This document shows, piece by piece, positions 13,104 through 48,878 of a stretch of 64,000 nt of DNA. The notes under the pieces are model-generated. The model had not been told where the DNA came from. It made no database searches and saw only the letters and a list, made by a program, of their open reading frames with translations. This DNA comes from Thamnaconus septentrionalis (lineage: Eukaryota > Chordata > Actinopteri > Tetraodontiformes > Monacanthidae). Position 1 is the stretch's first letter. Every line of letters begins with the position of its first letter. Made by a program: the position numbers and the translations under genes. Location: NCBI GenBank assembly GCA_009823395.1, contig CM020514.1, positions 11,066,466 through 11,130,465 on the forward strand, given 5' to 3'.

Positions 13104-16100
13104 ATGGCTTCCCAGCGGCTCGGACTGAGGTTATTGGGGTTGGGTCTCCTGCTGACATTGTTGGCTCTCGCAGGTGAGCTCGCGTTTCTTCTGCTTTACT
13201 CAGATTTCGCTTTGAGAATGTTTGATTCTTTGGTTCCATCTTGGACCTCGTCCTGGTTCCAAAATGCTTGCGGTTACGTCAGAGGTGCAAACTTGTGGTG
13301 TGCGTGGAAAGTTGGAAGGCCAGTTTTTTTTCTTACTGCCAAATATAAAAGCAAATTTATTCATTCGTTTTTGTGATATAATTAATCTCGTGAAGGTTAC
13401 TTTTTAAACCAAATGGCAGATTTTCCAGGAATTGTTTTTGTCCCCCCCGCGTATTCAGGATTTTAAACTTTGTTTGTATATTTTGTTGAACTGAATTAAT
13501 TAAAAAAAAGTTCAGAAGGTTAACACAAACTCACTTATGATTGAACTGCCATCCCGCTGACTACCTCATCTGCCGTTAGAATAGGTCGCCGTTACGTGGC
13601 TTGAAGCCAGAATGCGCCAAGCTTTGATTTCACCGCCACAACAGTCCAAAATCACGGCCAAGCGCCTGAGCAATGAAGGCACACCGGCGTGTCATTTACG
13701 ATGATTGCAGGGCTGTGACTGATAACGCAGAGCCCCCCCTGCGCAAACGCATCTGCATCAGACAGATGGGCCATGCATTGAGAAGCCTGCACTGGGAAAC
13801 TGCATGAGTGGAATACAGGTGGGGAGGAGGGGGAGCGTGATGCGGAAACATCAGAATGGTTCCCCGGGGAAAATGTCTCTCCGCTGATTCTCTTCAGCGG
13901 CCGTGTCACAATCCTGCGGCATCGATCCTTTTAAATACCGAGCTGAATATTAATCTTCTGACTCCGTACTGGAGACGAGCTTGATCGTCCAGAAATCGGG
14001 GCCGCGCAGTCGCAGAGCTGCTGTTCCAGGAGAACACTGGCCGCTTTCCCTCATCTAGGGCCGTTCCACAGTTCCAGGGAACCATCGGACTCTGTGGCGT
14101 TCCCCTGGGCTCCGTCCTGGAACTACTGGCTTTCATCATCTTCAAGGCCAGATCTCAGCAGAATGACGACGACGATGTGTATGCGTGTCACACTCCGTCT
14201 TTAATTCTGGAGCAATTCTTTTAAATTTCCTTTTCTGAATGATCTTGAAGCTTCTCTTTGAATATGTTAGACTCTTTTTCTTCATTGGTTTTGAGTCATT
14301 TTAATGGACGTGCCGATGTGCTCCATCAGAAGGGAATGATAAAGTGTCTCGGAAGTGTTGCGGAAGCAGTTTCCGGAAATGACTCGCTTCATCTTTTCTT
14401 TGAGAAAGGGCGACTCACAAACAAGCAAAGTCGCTGCAAAGCTTCCTCAGGGGGAAAAGTCTCCCGGGAGATATTGTTCGCGCGAGTCTTCCGACACAGC
14501 GTGCGCTGTGGACGAAACGCCTGAGAGTGATTTTCTTCCCGGCCGCATTCTGCTCCCCGCCGCACTGCGCAAACTCTGCTCGAATCCAGCGGCAGGAGGC
14601 GCAGTGTGAGTGAAATGACTGCCGCAAACACCGCGTATGAACAGGAAATCCAACCCCCCAATCTCCTCCATTTCGCTAAAGCCCAATGTTTAAGAGGCGG
14701 CGTGGGGGGAAAAATGGAACAGAAGGGCACAACTATTTTTAGACATTAGCCTCAGTGCAGAGTGCTGCGTTGAAGATGGCTGTGTGAAAATAAGGCCTGA
14801 TGAGTCACCTGCTGAGTGCCGAGGACGAGCTTCCACGCCGAGGAGAAGAGAGTCGCGTCACAGCCATCAGTTTCATTCTTTTCCACTGAAAGCGCAACTG
14901 TGACGGCAAACAGTGAGGGGGGGGGCATATGATGAGCTGTCTGTCGACTGTCCTTCACAGATGTGTCCGGCACAGGCAGCCTGCACAAGATCCTCAAGAG
15001 GAGAGACGGTGAGAGCCTGCTTTCTTTGTGAAACATTTTGCTTGCTGGCAGGAGAAACACGAGGTGCCATGAAACCAAAGGCAAAAGACAGTCGCCAGAT
15101 GAGGAAATTTGGATATATATTCTAGGATTGCATTGTTTTATTTTATTTGTGGCCCTAACATGGCCCCACCCTCTCCCCTCCCAAGTGGCAGGAGCTAGAA
15201 CTGCCCCATCCAGGTCCTCCGTGGGCATCCCGCCGCCCAAAGCTCAGGAGTTCCTGGCGAAGCTGAGCAGAACCAAGCGGAATATCTGGGATCGCAGCAG
15301 AGCCGACGTGCAGCAGTGGATCCAGCAGTTCATGTACATGGGCTTCGACGAGCAGGTGGGCGACTGAATCTCAAAAGATGGAGGTGGAGGAATCAAAACA
15401 CTAACCAGCAAAAAGTTGCAAAAGACACAACTTGAATGGCCCCAGTCTATGTCCAGATCAGATGACCCATGCTTAAAGACTTAAAATAACCCTCAGTTTG
15501 TCAACTAACAACGCTTTCTTTTAGAGGATTTATTTTTGAAGGGTGATGTATTGACTTTCCTGCTATAGAAATTATTGTTTTACTCCAAATTCAGAAATAA
15601 AATTTGATCACAAAAAAGACTTGACATTTGAAACTTGGAGATCATTAAAATGTTTAAATCAAGCTTTTCAACCTTCCAGTGCTGAGTGCAGAGCTGCAGT
15701 CTCTGGATAATCACTGAACAAAAAAAAAAAAAAATCAGTTTGTCATCTTCTCGTGAAAGCGTTGACACGCAGATGACTCTTATTAGCAGACAAGGTTATC
15801 TTCTGAGAAGCCAGTCCTCCCCTGCTGTAAAATGTAATCAATTTGGCCCAGTGTATCTGTCAAGGGTAAGTTAATTGGCCTTCAGTGATCTGAATGCATT
15901 ATTCTGGATGCGTGCAAACACTTTTAATGCCAGCACTTTTGATTTGTGTCTTTATACCTCACTGGATTTTTTTTTTAGTAGGCATTATTTGAAAGGGGCC
16001 CTACTATGAAAAACTGACTTTTTCCATCTTTTTACCATGAGTTTTTGCATTATTTCCATGCCAACTAGTGCCAAGAACGAAAACCGACAACTTGTGTTTT

Positions 16101-17537
16101 TCTAGTTGGGCTGGCTTTTTCCGCGTTGCTGCACTGAAATTAGACGTTCCGATTTTGTATTGACTTTCTATGCCGCATGACGAGCTGATTATCACTGTAA
16201 TGCCTCTGCAGAAGATTTTATTTTTAAAACATGGGCGAGGCGCCTCTGCATGAGTGCAGATGTATTATAAGAACTGGATACCGGACTGGCAAAATGGCGG
16301 CGGGCCGATTTTTTTCCAGTGGCCACTTGAAGTACTCAGCTTGTTCTGATTGGCTGCGCCCTGACGTGTCTGTAAGTGCCCTTATCCAGGAGGTGAGTTA
16401 CAGAGGCACGATGGAAAGTGACACTACTCCGCATGCTCTATTGACCCATTAATGTGCAAGTCAAAAACATGCGCTGGGTGAGCAACTTCACTGAAATGAA
16501 TGGGCCGCCATCCTGGACCCTCGGGGGCCACGAGCGCTAGTTGCCATCTTCCCTGCTGTTCCAAGGCAGAGCCACGGGTGGAGCAGGTAGGGGAGGGGGG
16601 GGGGCTGAGTGAGAGAGACGCTTGCTTCGCGAGGCCTGTGCCGCTCAAACATTTGACCAAACAAGCCTTGTTTACGGTGGGAGGTAGTCCATGAAATTAT
16701 TAAATCTTCAAACGGCCACGACGGGGCCCCGTTGACACGTTTCCTTTCCGCACGTAACGCGGTAATCACAGATATTCTAATGGAAGCCGGTTGACATTTG
16801 AGGGGGAGGAGGGGTCACAGTCCGACCTCGGCCAAACAGTTTGAGGAAGATTTGTCTTGACAAATGAGACCCTTTCCCGTTCCCCCGCAATTACTGGCTC
16901 ATTTTCGAGAGAGACCCTCTAGCAGTGGCGACTCAGACAAACACACACGGCAGTTAAAAGGGTCCCTTGAAAGGGGAGTCGTCTCCCTGATGTTGTGCCA
17001 TCAGACAAATGTGCGAGACGTGTCATTTTCTCATATTTGACTGACTGAGGTGAGAGTTACAGCAGTGGCGCAATAAAATCCCATCCATCCTCCGCCACCG
17101 CCGCCGACATCTGAGGGTTTTTTTTTTTACATTTCAGCTCGTGTGGCGCCGTTTGTAATGGCATTTGATGTCACGCCTACAAGTAGTGAAAGCTTTGGCC
17201 TTTTCAGTGGCTGCTTCTCTTTTTCTTTTGTAATACCAGGGCTGGCGAAGGTCTCACAGGAAACCTTATCAGCTGCTGGAGGTGTCCATTAGCCTGGTAT
17301 TTGTTGGAGCTTCATTTGGCGAAGCAGTCACGACTTCTTTTTCTTCTTCTTCTCGCCGTTTCTGAACGTGCTCTGTCCCTCTGGCAGCGACTGGAGGCCG
17401 ACCTGTCCTACTGGATGGACCACGCTCGAGCCAACGACCAGGGCCGCCAGCACCACTACGACGAAAACGCCCCCATCGGCCCCCGGGACCACAGCTTGTA
17501 CAGACACGGGGCCAATGTCAACTACGACTACTATTAA
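13104..17537 (+). CDS. ecrg4: Augurin precursor (ECRG4), secreted peptide hormone-like protein, 4 exons
   Basis: ECRG4/augurin is a small secreted precursor, processed to peptides, linked in vertebrates to cell-growth control and neuroendocrine and choroid plexus functions. Exons: 13104-13173, 14961-15008, 15186-15355, 17388-17537, giving 145 residues (mammalian protein 148). Residues 1-23 form a leucine-rich signal peptide. Likely proprotein cleavage sites are KRR at 36-38 and SRTKR ending at residue 71. The C-terminal half carries the family signature: [16 protein letters not shown], the motif [13 protein letters not shown] and the terminal [10 protein letters not shown]. The conserved C-terminus makes the assignment firm. 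Exon 3 has two in-frame acceptors 6 bases apart (exon starting at 15186 or 15192), which would include or omit two residues (Val-Ala). The gene runs toward uxs1, its known neighbour in other vertebrates. Confidence 0.93.
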
Positions 17538-17662
17538 TAATAACAACAAGAGCTTCCTCTTTGATTGTAGTTGGGTTTGACACCTGCCACACAGCCACCG
17601 CATGTAGAATCCAGGCCGCATTTCCTTGTAGCTGAATAACTTTTTTTTTTTTTTTTTGCCTC

Positions 17663-18355
17663 TAAAAGGTCCCATTTTCTGATCTTGATCTTTAATCCCA
17701 GACTCCAGCAGGGCAGCCTGGCCTCATTAATTAATTTCCCCCCAGAAAATCTGAAGATCTCCAGGAAATGGCAAAACATTGGTAGATGCTGCACAATTCA
17801 ATTGGTATGACTGGCTAAAAACAGACCAGGCCACCGACAAGCGGTATAAATGCACCGCTTCCAATCAGAGGTGATAAAAGGTTCCCTCATACCGGATTGT
17901 CCCGGAGTCTCTGTTGTTTCCAACTGAAAGCTGACTTGAGGGTCACAGGTCCGGGAGGCGGGGTGGAACACAGCCTTCCGCATACTTGGAAAGGGACAGT
18001 GACAGGGTGGTGTTAAAACGGAGGAACGCACACCTGGGAGAGGTATCATTAGCCTGGCCTCCATCTGCAGTCCATGTTTGAAAGTCCACCAAAAGAAAAG
18101 AAAAAAACAGAGGAAAAATATACATTTAGCTGAAGGCCTTCCAGCTCCAATATAGTGCATTCACTTGGTGGATACTTGGGATAGCCAGGGGGTATCCGGG
18201 TCCTTTGTGACATCACAAAGAGTTGATTTCCACTTCCAAGAACCCCTTCCAGGCCAGAATCACTTCTTCTTGGGAGCTCAACAACAGGCTTAGAGACACA
18301 AATTGCTGTTAGAAAACATCAGAATTGTGGATTTTGCACAATACGGGACCTTTAA
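17663..18355. mobile_element. MITE with AAGGTCCC terminal repeats inside the ecrg4 3' UTR
   Basis: The left end reads TAAAAGGTCCCATTTT and the right end ACAATACGGGACCTTTAA, inverted copies of the same terminal motif, each bordered by TA. An internal near-palindrome CTTTGTGA-CA-TCACAAAG lies at 18203-18220, and the same palindrome recurs at 32516-32533 in another copy. The interior between the ends could be composite. Confidence 0.55.
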
Positions 18356-18448
18356 ACAGTATTATTGTACCACATTTTATGAGACTTGAGGCAGCTGATG
18401 TTTTTTTTTTTTTTTTTTAAGAAACTGACACTTTTTGGATAACTGTCG

Positions 18449-18454
18449 AATAAA
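18449..18454 (+). terminator. Polyadenylation signal of ecrg4
   Basis: First AATAAA after the ecrg4 stop codon, 912 bases on, followed by a pyrimidine-rich stretch (TCTGTCTCTCTC) as expected downstream of a cleavage site. Confidence 0.6.
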
Positions 18455-18540
18455 AGTGCTTTCACAACACTTCTGTCTCTCTCTTTCTCCAAGTCTGAAG
18501 ACATCATTTCCCAATTTGTTTTATATAATACCCAAAATAT

Positions 18541-18546
18541 TTTATT
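18541..18546 (-). terminator. Distal polyadenylation signal of uxs1
   Basis: TTTATT on the + strand is AATAAA on the - strand. It would give uxs1 a 3' UTR of about 0.7 kb ending close to the end of ecrg4. A proximal AATAAA is at 19048-19053. Confidence 0.45.
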
Positions 18547-19047
18547 AAAATAACATCATTTGAAATCCATAAAGCACATCCTGACGTAAAAGGTTTCACA
18601 AAAGCAGAAACACGGTGGTGTCCCTGGTAAAAACACAGTGATGCTCCTCACAGTCTTTGAAAGAAGACTTTTTTTCTCCTGGCTCCTGCAGTGAAACTGT
18701 GGGAGCTACTGACGGGTGTTAATGGCCACTGAGAGGACAAACGGAACAGTGGGACAAACAGGAAGTCAGGTCACTCGTCTCTGCGGAGGACACACCATTA
18801 CACTGATTAAACAGACGCGTACTGAAGTATAATATGATCTGTATCTCTCATCAAGTCTGTGATTTAAATAGCAAAAAAAGCACAAATTCACAAAAAAAAA
18901 AGGAAAAAAAGGCGAGCTGGGATTCGGGACCCCCCCGCATGGACAAACTTTCTCTGATTCGGGCTCGTCCGCCAAAAGCAACGCGAGCTCAGGTGAGGAA
19001 GCGCATACCAAACAGCAGCTGCAGCTCCACGACAAGGCAACACTATT

Positions 19048-19053
19048 TTTATT
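19048..19053 (-). terminator. Proximal polyadenylation signal of uxs1
   Basis: AATAAA on the - strand about 200 bases after the uxs1 stop codon. Either this or the distal signal at 18541-18546 could be used. Confidence 0.45.
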
Positions 19054-19251
19054 TCTTCAAGAAACTGTCTGGAGAAAAAAAAAGGTCTCTTCTTCAAAAA
19101 GACGAAGGAATTAAAAAGAAAAACAAACAAAAACACCAGTCCCACTGAGCTTTGCTCAACACTGCATCTTCAGAGCGGCGCTCTTGGCTCGTCCTCAGCG
19201 GCTTCGAGAAACGTCCGCATTAGCGTTTTGGAAAAGAGTGCGCGGCGACAC

Positions 19252-41488
<22,237 letters not shown>

Positions 41489-42240
41489 CCGTTAAATGCA
41501 ACAGGACGTTGAATCCAATGAGCTGCACGTTCAGGTCCAGCTACAGCATTTTGGGTCAAAAGTAGTCATGCCTGAGGTACAGCTCGTTCTTCGGGGTGTC
41601 CTGGCTGTATCAGACAGGCTGTCAGCGAGTTCCAACACCTTATTTCCATAAAATTAAACTTGCTTGACAAGCCAGGCGAGCTAACTGCTCCTGCTACGTC
41701 AACACCAAACGGTGGCAGTTTACGTGGCTAGCGGAGCATAAACAGCGCTGAGTACCAGGTGATGAACTGCGCTGTACCTTAACGTCAACAATTACTTATA
41801 AACCAGCTTATCTGCGAAATATAATCTCATCCTTATCAAACAGATGACTTACCTACAACACGGAAACATCCCATGTGTAGACATTTATCTCAGGACAACA
41901 TTGAATAGGCGTGGGAACGCCTTAATAGCAAATATCTCCGTGAAGCCCAGCAGCTAGCATTTAGCAGCGCGTTAGCAGTTAGCGACAGCCAGCTTGCTAG
42001 CTACCAATCTGACATCTTATTTTTCTGCCGTTGACAGCCGCCGTTAGAGAGACAGCAGTGCCACATCCCACCTCAAGTGTTTACTGAGGCGTATCCAGTG
42101 CAAATAAAAAAGTTATTCATTTTGGAAGTGGGTATAAGCATACACATCAGAGTTAGCTCCGCTCAGTCGGGCGGAAGAATCGATAAGCGATTCCTCGGCG
42201 CTCGATTTAGCAGCCTAACTTCTGCGGCTGTGACGTTTGT
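41489..42240 (-). promoter_or_regulatory. uxs1 5' flank: probable 5' UTR and promoter
   Basis: An in-frame TAA immediately precedes the first ATG. On the - strand a strong donor GTAG|GTAAGTCATC lies at 41853, so a non-coding first exon joined by a 5' UTR intron is possible. Further up there are GC-rich patches and repeated TAGC motifs (41940-42000), and an ETS-like CTTCCGCC near 42170. No TATA box is evident. Confidence 0.35.
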
Positions 42241-43508
42241 TTGACTTGAACATTTTCTGTTGGTTTGACTCATTTCTTGAAAAAGAAATTACATTATCTA
42301 AACTCTGTCATTTGGCAAAACAGTGTTACAGTTTAGCACAAATCCATAGCTCACTTACAAAAGCTCATGTCTCTCCCGAAACGTTTTTGTTTCTTGTTTT
42401 TTTTTTTAAAACCCACATTCCTTTCCTCTTCAGTGCCATCAAAATATAAAAGATCCTTTTCAATTGCTTTGGCTCATTTCTTGAAACAGACCAGACTTTC
42501 TCAACATGGTGATATTCTCCACATCTAACATGTTGTATACAACATAATATACAGTTATATAAACATACAACAAAAAAACAGGTAATTTATATATAGCCTA
42601 TAAAAAGCTGGTTGCTGTCCTCGCCCTCCTGGTCGTCCACACACTGCTGTTTGTATGGCCACAGATTCTGCCTTGCGATGCAACGACAGATGAAACGGTG
42701 TGCATGTCACAACTATGCCCTATGACTAATAAAATGGTCTCTAATTGTGGCATGAATTTCATCTGGGACAGCATGGAGTCTTTATACTCCTTGCCCTCTT
42801 CCTCCTATTCCACCACCATGCACCCTTACTTCTCCTTCTCTTCTTCTCTCTGTTCCTCTTCCTTGAGCCTTGAGGCCCTTTCCACATGCTTGCCAAGAGA
42901 ATTATAAATGGTATTCATGGCATTATGTTCTTGGCAAATTATGACAATTGAACAGACTATTGTAAATGTCATGACTTATACAATGAAATGATGCAGATGT
43001 GTTTTGGAGAGAACAACCATCAGACTGAGAATCAGCAATCCGTTTAGATTCACTTGAAAATTGTGCTAAATGTAGGCTAACTGTGCTAACTGCGGACTAC
43101 CTGTACTTGATATTGCATTAAATGGCATTTATATTCGTGACAACGTCTCATTCATAACTTCACAGAATGTGCCACTGTGCTGAAAAAGGACATTACACAG
43201 TTTTGGGAAAATTTAACAGTGTACTCGATGTGCTGTACCCGCCACTGCAGCTATTCCTAATAATACCAGAAATCGTGGCAGCAAAACATTTGTTTCAAGA
43301 ATATTTTTTCATTGCATCAGAATAATAGCATTGACAGGTTTAGACTAGAGAGAAGAAGATTGAGATAAGAACATACTATATGTAATAGTAAGGTATGTAG
43401 TCAATGACAATTTAACCCATTAAGTATATAACTAAAATTATGTTAGAATTGACCATAGCACTCAAATACAGTTAGTTCAAAAAATCAAGTGCATACACTA
43501 AATGATCA

Positions 43509-43754
<246 letters not shown>

Positions 43755-46700
43755 TACATTTAAACAGAAAAATAGAAAAGCAAAACAGAAAGACACCAAC
43801 AACATTTTCTCACCTGTGGGACAGCCTGAATATTGAATTGAGTGGGTTTCTCTACTGGAGGGACACCCTAAAGAGCCCTATCTCACACATTCCCTACCAA
43901 CCCAGAAGGTACTTGAACACATTTTCTAAACAAGATGAGTCACCACACACCGTGTTCTTCAAAGAGGTTCTCTTCTCTGACATGTCTTTGACATGGCTCC
44001 TTCATGAGGCTCTGAGTGTGTTAGCTCTTCGTGTGTCAGTCCAAGCAGAACTCTCATGAACCATGCATACACACAAATCCCTCCTATAGGAGCCCACAGA
44101 TGCTCTATCACAGCATACTATGTATTTCTTTGGCTTGGTTAATTTAGGTGCATTCAATAATAGTGTGTATCTCATTTATCCATTTAGTAAATAAAAGTGT
44201 TTATTCAAAGGAGCTTTAACATGGAGCTTGTACCTCTAAGTTTTTTTGTTACTAAACTAATACCAGTGTTTTCTGTGGGAATCCACAAAATTCCAACAGA
44301 GCAAACTATTTTTTTTTTCAAATTATTATCTTCCATATGTAACTAATATTAGCAGAGAGGAATAGCATACACCACTGTCTGGTTGCAGAAACCTGTGAAG
44401 CCATATAAGAGGCATTATGCTCTACCTCAGGTAACAGTTTTATTGCTCAGCGATGTATCAGCTGTCTTTTTGTCTCCAAGGGCCTGTTAAGTTTAATACT
44501 TCCCTGATATCTTCCCTATATTTTCCTTTCAGATGAATGTGGTTAACAAAAAGATATTTAATGTCTTTCGAGGGATAACCCATCCAAAGGGTGGTGTAAG
44601 CATCACTTCAAGCATTGAGCTGGGGGATCAATAGTGAACAGTGACAATTTCTTGAGATTTGATTTTTTTTTTCTTTTTCCTCGAGGCAATCCTTTCTTAC
44701 ATCTTCACCACTTATCTGCAACACAAACACTATGTCTGTGCTTGTTCACATAGCCAGAATCAATTAAAGGAAAACAAGTCTGAGAAAACATTCCAATCTC
44801 TATCTTTATCTCAGGCGCATAAACAGGACTTTAGTTTTGTAATTTTAGGTCAACCTAAAATTGAATATTAAACACCCTTCGCTCATCTGTTTTTTTCTTA
44901 GTAATAATAGGAAGAGACAAAAGTATGTCAAAAGATATGGGACAAAGTGATGTTATTCTATCAAGACAATCAAGATGAAGCATTGCACCAGCTGTGCTTT
45001 CCCGCTCTTTTGTTTTTGACATGATAAAATCCCTCAGATAATTTTTGGTATAATCCATCCATCAAGAGGGGTACTTGGTAATCAACCATCTGACAGCTGC
45101 TAATAATGGAGATTAGCATCAAAACAGCCCATTGCAGAGAATTTGACTGTTAATTTGTGTTGCTTATAATTAAAATTGAAATTTGGAGCTGAGCTGACTA
45201 TCGAAGTCACAGTGGGCCCTGAGGGAGGGGGAAAAGGGCCGTTGATATTGATGTTTTGAGCCTAGGAAATTCACAATATATCCCACCACCTGCAGTTTGT
45301 GTCCCGCTGCTCCCTGTTTCCCAATTTAGCTACTTTGCATCTCTCAGTAAAAGGAAATTACAATTAAAGTGAAAGGAAATCTCCACTGACCAGTTTATTT
45401 ATGTGCACTTGTAAGATAATAAAGCAGGTTACTTTTGCTTTACTCCCCCAAAACAAAGATTTTCACTTGGATCTACTGCCAATCGTGGTCAAGAAGATGA
45501 GTCGAATTCTTGGTAATTAGTACTGACATAAAAAATACAAGTCTGAGTTCATTAAAAAAAGAAAAACAACAACACTGAACTGTGGGTTTCCTTACAAAAT
45601 GCTGTTTCCATTTCAGTCTCATCAAATTCAGCTGTATGTTTGCAGCCTATTTTCACTTTAAATTGATTGTCGGGCATTAAAACCAGCCAGTTAATGATCT
45701 GCTCAGTGTGCTATTTAACTCAAAGAGAATAGCTCACGCACATTTGGACTTTGTCTTGATGGCAGGTTAAAAAAAAAACAAAAAACGTGGCCACATGTGT
45801 TAAGATATTTAAGAGATGTGATGACATGACGATTATTTTACCGCCTGTCTGGAAAGCTAAAAATGAGGCCAACTGGGTCAGTGACCTGAAGAGACAAACA
45901 CAACTCAAGATCCAGGTTGATAACATAGTCCAGGAAGCACAAGGGGTTTGGGGGGAAGTCTATTTTCAGTTTTAGGTGATCTGTTACATAATTTTTTTTA
46001 GAGATTCATTTCAGAACAAAGATGCAAAATAAAACTAATTCAGTGACTCACAGCTTTATCAGACTTTATCAGGAAAGTGTACTGAAGTGTACATACACAT
46101 TCTTTGAATAACCGATTGCCATTTAATTGCATCTACTTCGCAAGAGTTATATTGTGAATTTGCAGTTCTGTAATGACGTTGGCCCCGAGAGGACAATGTG
46201 GTTGTTGTTTTTTCTCCATTGGCAGATGACCAATCTTCACAACTGAGTTTCTGTCTGCCACTTCCCTCCCACCGCTGTTTGCAAAACATTGATTTCCTTT
46301 GCCCACTTCTTCAGATTGTCACAAAAGATATAGGAGGTAATGCATGGACTAAAGAGCTGCGGTGACGGAAAAATATATCAAACAGATATAACGTACAGAC
46401 AGCAAGTGCAGATGATGTGTGGCGTGGCTTTATCAGCTCCTTATTATTTTTCATTCTCTTTGCATCACGCAGTCTTCGACCTTTTCTTCCAGAGAAGAAT
46501 GAGAGGGTATATGACAGGTCATTTTTTTTCACTTTATTTCACAACCGCACCACGACATGATGTGCCATCAAGCTGAAAAGCCATTAAGGTATGCACGGGT
46601 GGATCATAAATAGTTACACAAAAGCAAGATGCGCATTTGTCTAAAGGAAACAACATCCATCCATTTTCAATCACCACTTGTACTGCATCTGGGGTCTCTG

Positions 46701-48717
46701 AGTGCAGGTAGTCACAGGGAGTGCCAGAGACAGACAGACAAGCACACTCACTTTCACACCCAAGGACCAGTACTTACATGCCGTATATTTCTAGATTGTG
46801 GTAAGAAGTTAAAGTAGCTCGAGAGAACATTTGCAGTCGTGAAAAGAGAACAAGAAGAGAGAGAACAAGTTGTTTCTGCAGCTGCTGCTGTGAGAGACAT
46901 CTATAACATATATACTTAATAAATAATGAGTACTAACCACATTTATTCATCTCGCTGCCCGCCCATTGTTACAATATCCCACCTGTGGATCACAAGTGAA
47001 TTGAAAATCAAAGGCCCCACCAGTGTGTAATAAGTCCTGCCAGACACACCACCACCACTGGAGAACGAATGACAAAAGCTAGCAGGACATGTGACCTCTG
47101 ATTGGTGTGTTGTCTGTTTGCAAAAGTGGGCAACTTCCAAACAAATGTCAAACTTTTACAGGTGTTCCGTCTGTGTGATTTGGTGGCATCTAGAGGTGAG
47201 ACTGTACACTGCAACAAACTGAACACCAACATTCTCACAACTATGCCCCCCTAAATGACAACTCGATTCACTTCAGCCAATGTTTCCTCTGTTTGTTCTG
47301 GTTACAATCGGTGCATACCAATCTGTTGCAAGGCACATTGGGCCCAATGCTACCAAGTGACTTGATGTTAATGAAGCTTAATAACACAATATTACTGTAA
47401 TAGGAGCAGGAAAACGTAAATGACTGCTTGATCTTAATGTTAATGAGTGTGCTTATATTTTTGTAAGCTTGTTTCAAGCCATCAACTCTTCCTCCACCCC
47501 TCCAGCCCCCCTCACCCCAACTACCACCACCACCACCACCATTAAACAGCCCATAATCTAAAGATAATAAAACAGGACCTTTAGTTAAACACATTTATAA
47601 AACTACTGGAACATGTATGATCAAACAAGGAAAGTGAGTTTTGTGAAGCAGTTTTCCTTTCCTGAAGTGTTTTTTCAACGAGATCAGCAACGACACAAGG
47701 CAGCGGATTGAATAGATGATTTTTCACATTTGGTGTTTCTGATAAGTTCTCATGAACTTATCGTCGTCTGTCCACATCTCGCCAGCATGAGCGTACCACT
47801 CTAGTTATTGTAGCTCCACCTGCCTGCCTGCCTCCGCCCCTTTGCTACGTTGTGTTTACATAAAAGAAAACCAAGTTTCGACATTGTGTGAGTACAAACA
47901 CTTTAAAAATACTGATAATGAAATAATTTTTTGTAGTGCTACTTTAAGCCCATTCTGTATCTCTCTCTATTAAAGATTGCATCTCAACAACGAGAGCACT
48001 CTTGACAGACACTGTTATGGACACTCACAGCCTATATTCCTCCACACTCACCTGTCACATTCCCTGGAGCCTTAAGAATATATTTCTGTACAAATCTCTC
48101 ATCAAACATCGCCACTCCCACTCTGCGCCATGGCACCTCTCCATGGACCCAGCATCACCTCCTCCTCCGTCACAGTACTAGAATCGAATAAATTATTAAC
48201 CCAGTACAGAGTGCAGACTTCAACTGTCCCGAGCGTCATCAAGTTGGCATCTATCGGATTTTCATTTTGCATTTGCTGTATAAGGGTCAAATATATCACA
48301 ACCACATGACCATCTGGTATAGGCCAACCTTCCTCTGTTGCTAACTACATTTTTTCCAGTTGACCGGTTTGCTTTAGGGTCTCAAAAGCCACGGCATAAA
48401 AACACTCATAATCCCAGATGAGATCAGATTAGATTAGTCTATTTGTCCTTTTCAGGAAAACTGTTTCTACATTCCACACAGCCACGAGGAACACTCACAG
48501 GTCGCACACGTAACACAGACAGCGGCCCGGCAACACACACATACATACATTCATCCAGCACAGTACAATCTTTTCAACGACTCATTCAGATTCCTGGATT
48601 CTTGGTGGTTTATGTGAACCTCAATTTTCTGTTGATTTTCAGAGCAATGTCGTTCTGATAACGCCGCTGGTCTACGGTGATGGAGAAGTGACCGTGCAAA
48701 TAGATTTCTAACGCCTC

Positions 48718-48738
48718 ATCTCTCTCTCTCTCTCTCTG
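48718..48738. repeat. (CT)n microsatellite
   Basis: Short CT run at the upstream edge of the opsin 5' flank, followed by CG/CA-alternating purine-pyrimidine sequence to about 48795. Confidence 0.85.
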
Positions 48739-48855
48739 GCACGCACACACAGACATCCACGCACGCACGCGCGCACATACCCAGGCGCGCGCGCATTCTC
48801 CCCCCGCAACCACCCCCGCCCCCACCCCACCACCGCGCCCCCTCCCAAGGTTTCG

Positions 48856-48878
48856 TGACGTAACGCCCCCCCTTTAAA
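48856..48878 (+). promoter_or_regulatory. Candidate opsin promoter: CRE-like site and TATA-like box
   Basis: A TGACGTAA CRE-like site (48856-48863) is followed by a C run and TTTAAA (48873-48878), about 440 bases before the opsin start codon, in the GC-rich flank. If transcription starts just after this point the 5' UTR contains several upstream ATGs (for example near 48983, 49036, 49079, 49148). Confidence 0.3.

Larger units (their letters stand above)
17538..18470 (+). other. ecrg4 3' UTR
   Basis: No AATAAA occurs between the stop codon and 18449, so the likely 3' UTR is about 0.93 kb. Most of it is occupied by a MITE-like element (17663-18355). Two poly-T runs (17641-17657, 18401-18418) are present. 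Confidence 0.55.

Noticed and set aside
42600..42910. Possible coding remnant on the - strand
   Set aside because: All three frames are partly open over 60-100 bases but none shows a motif I can identify, and there are no convincing splice sites.
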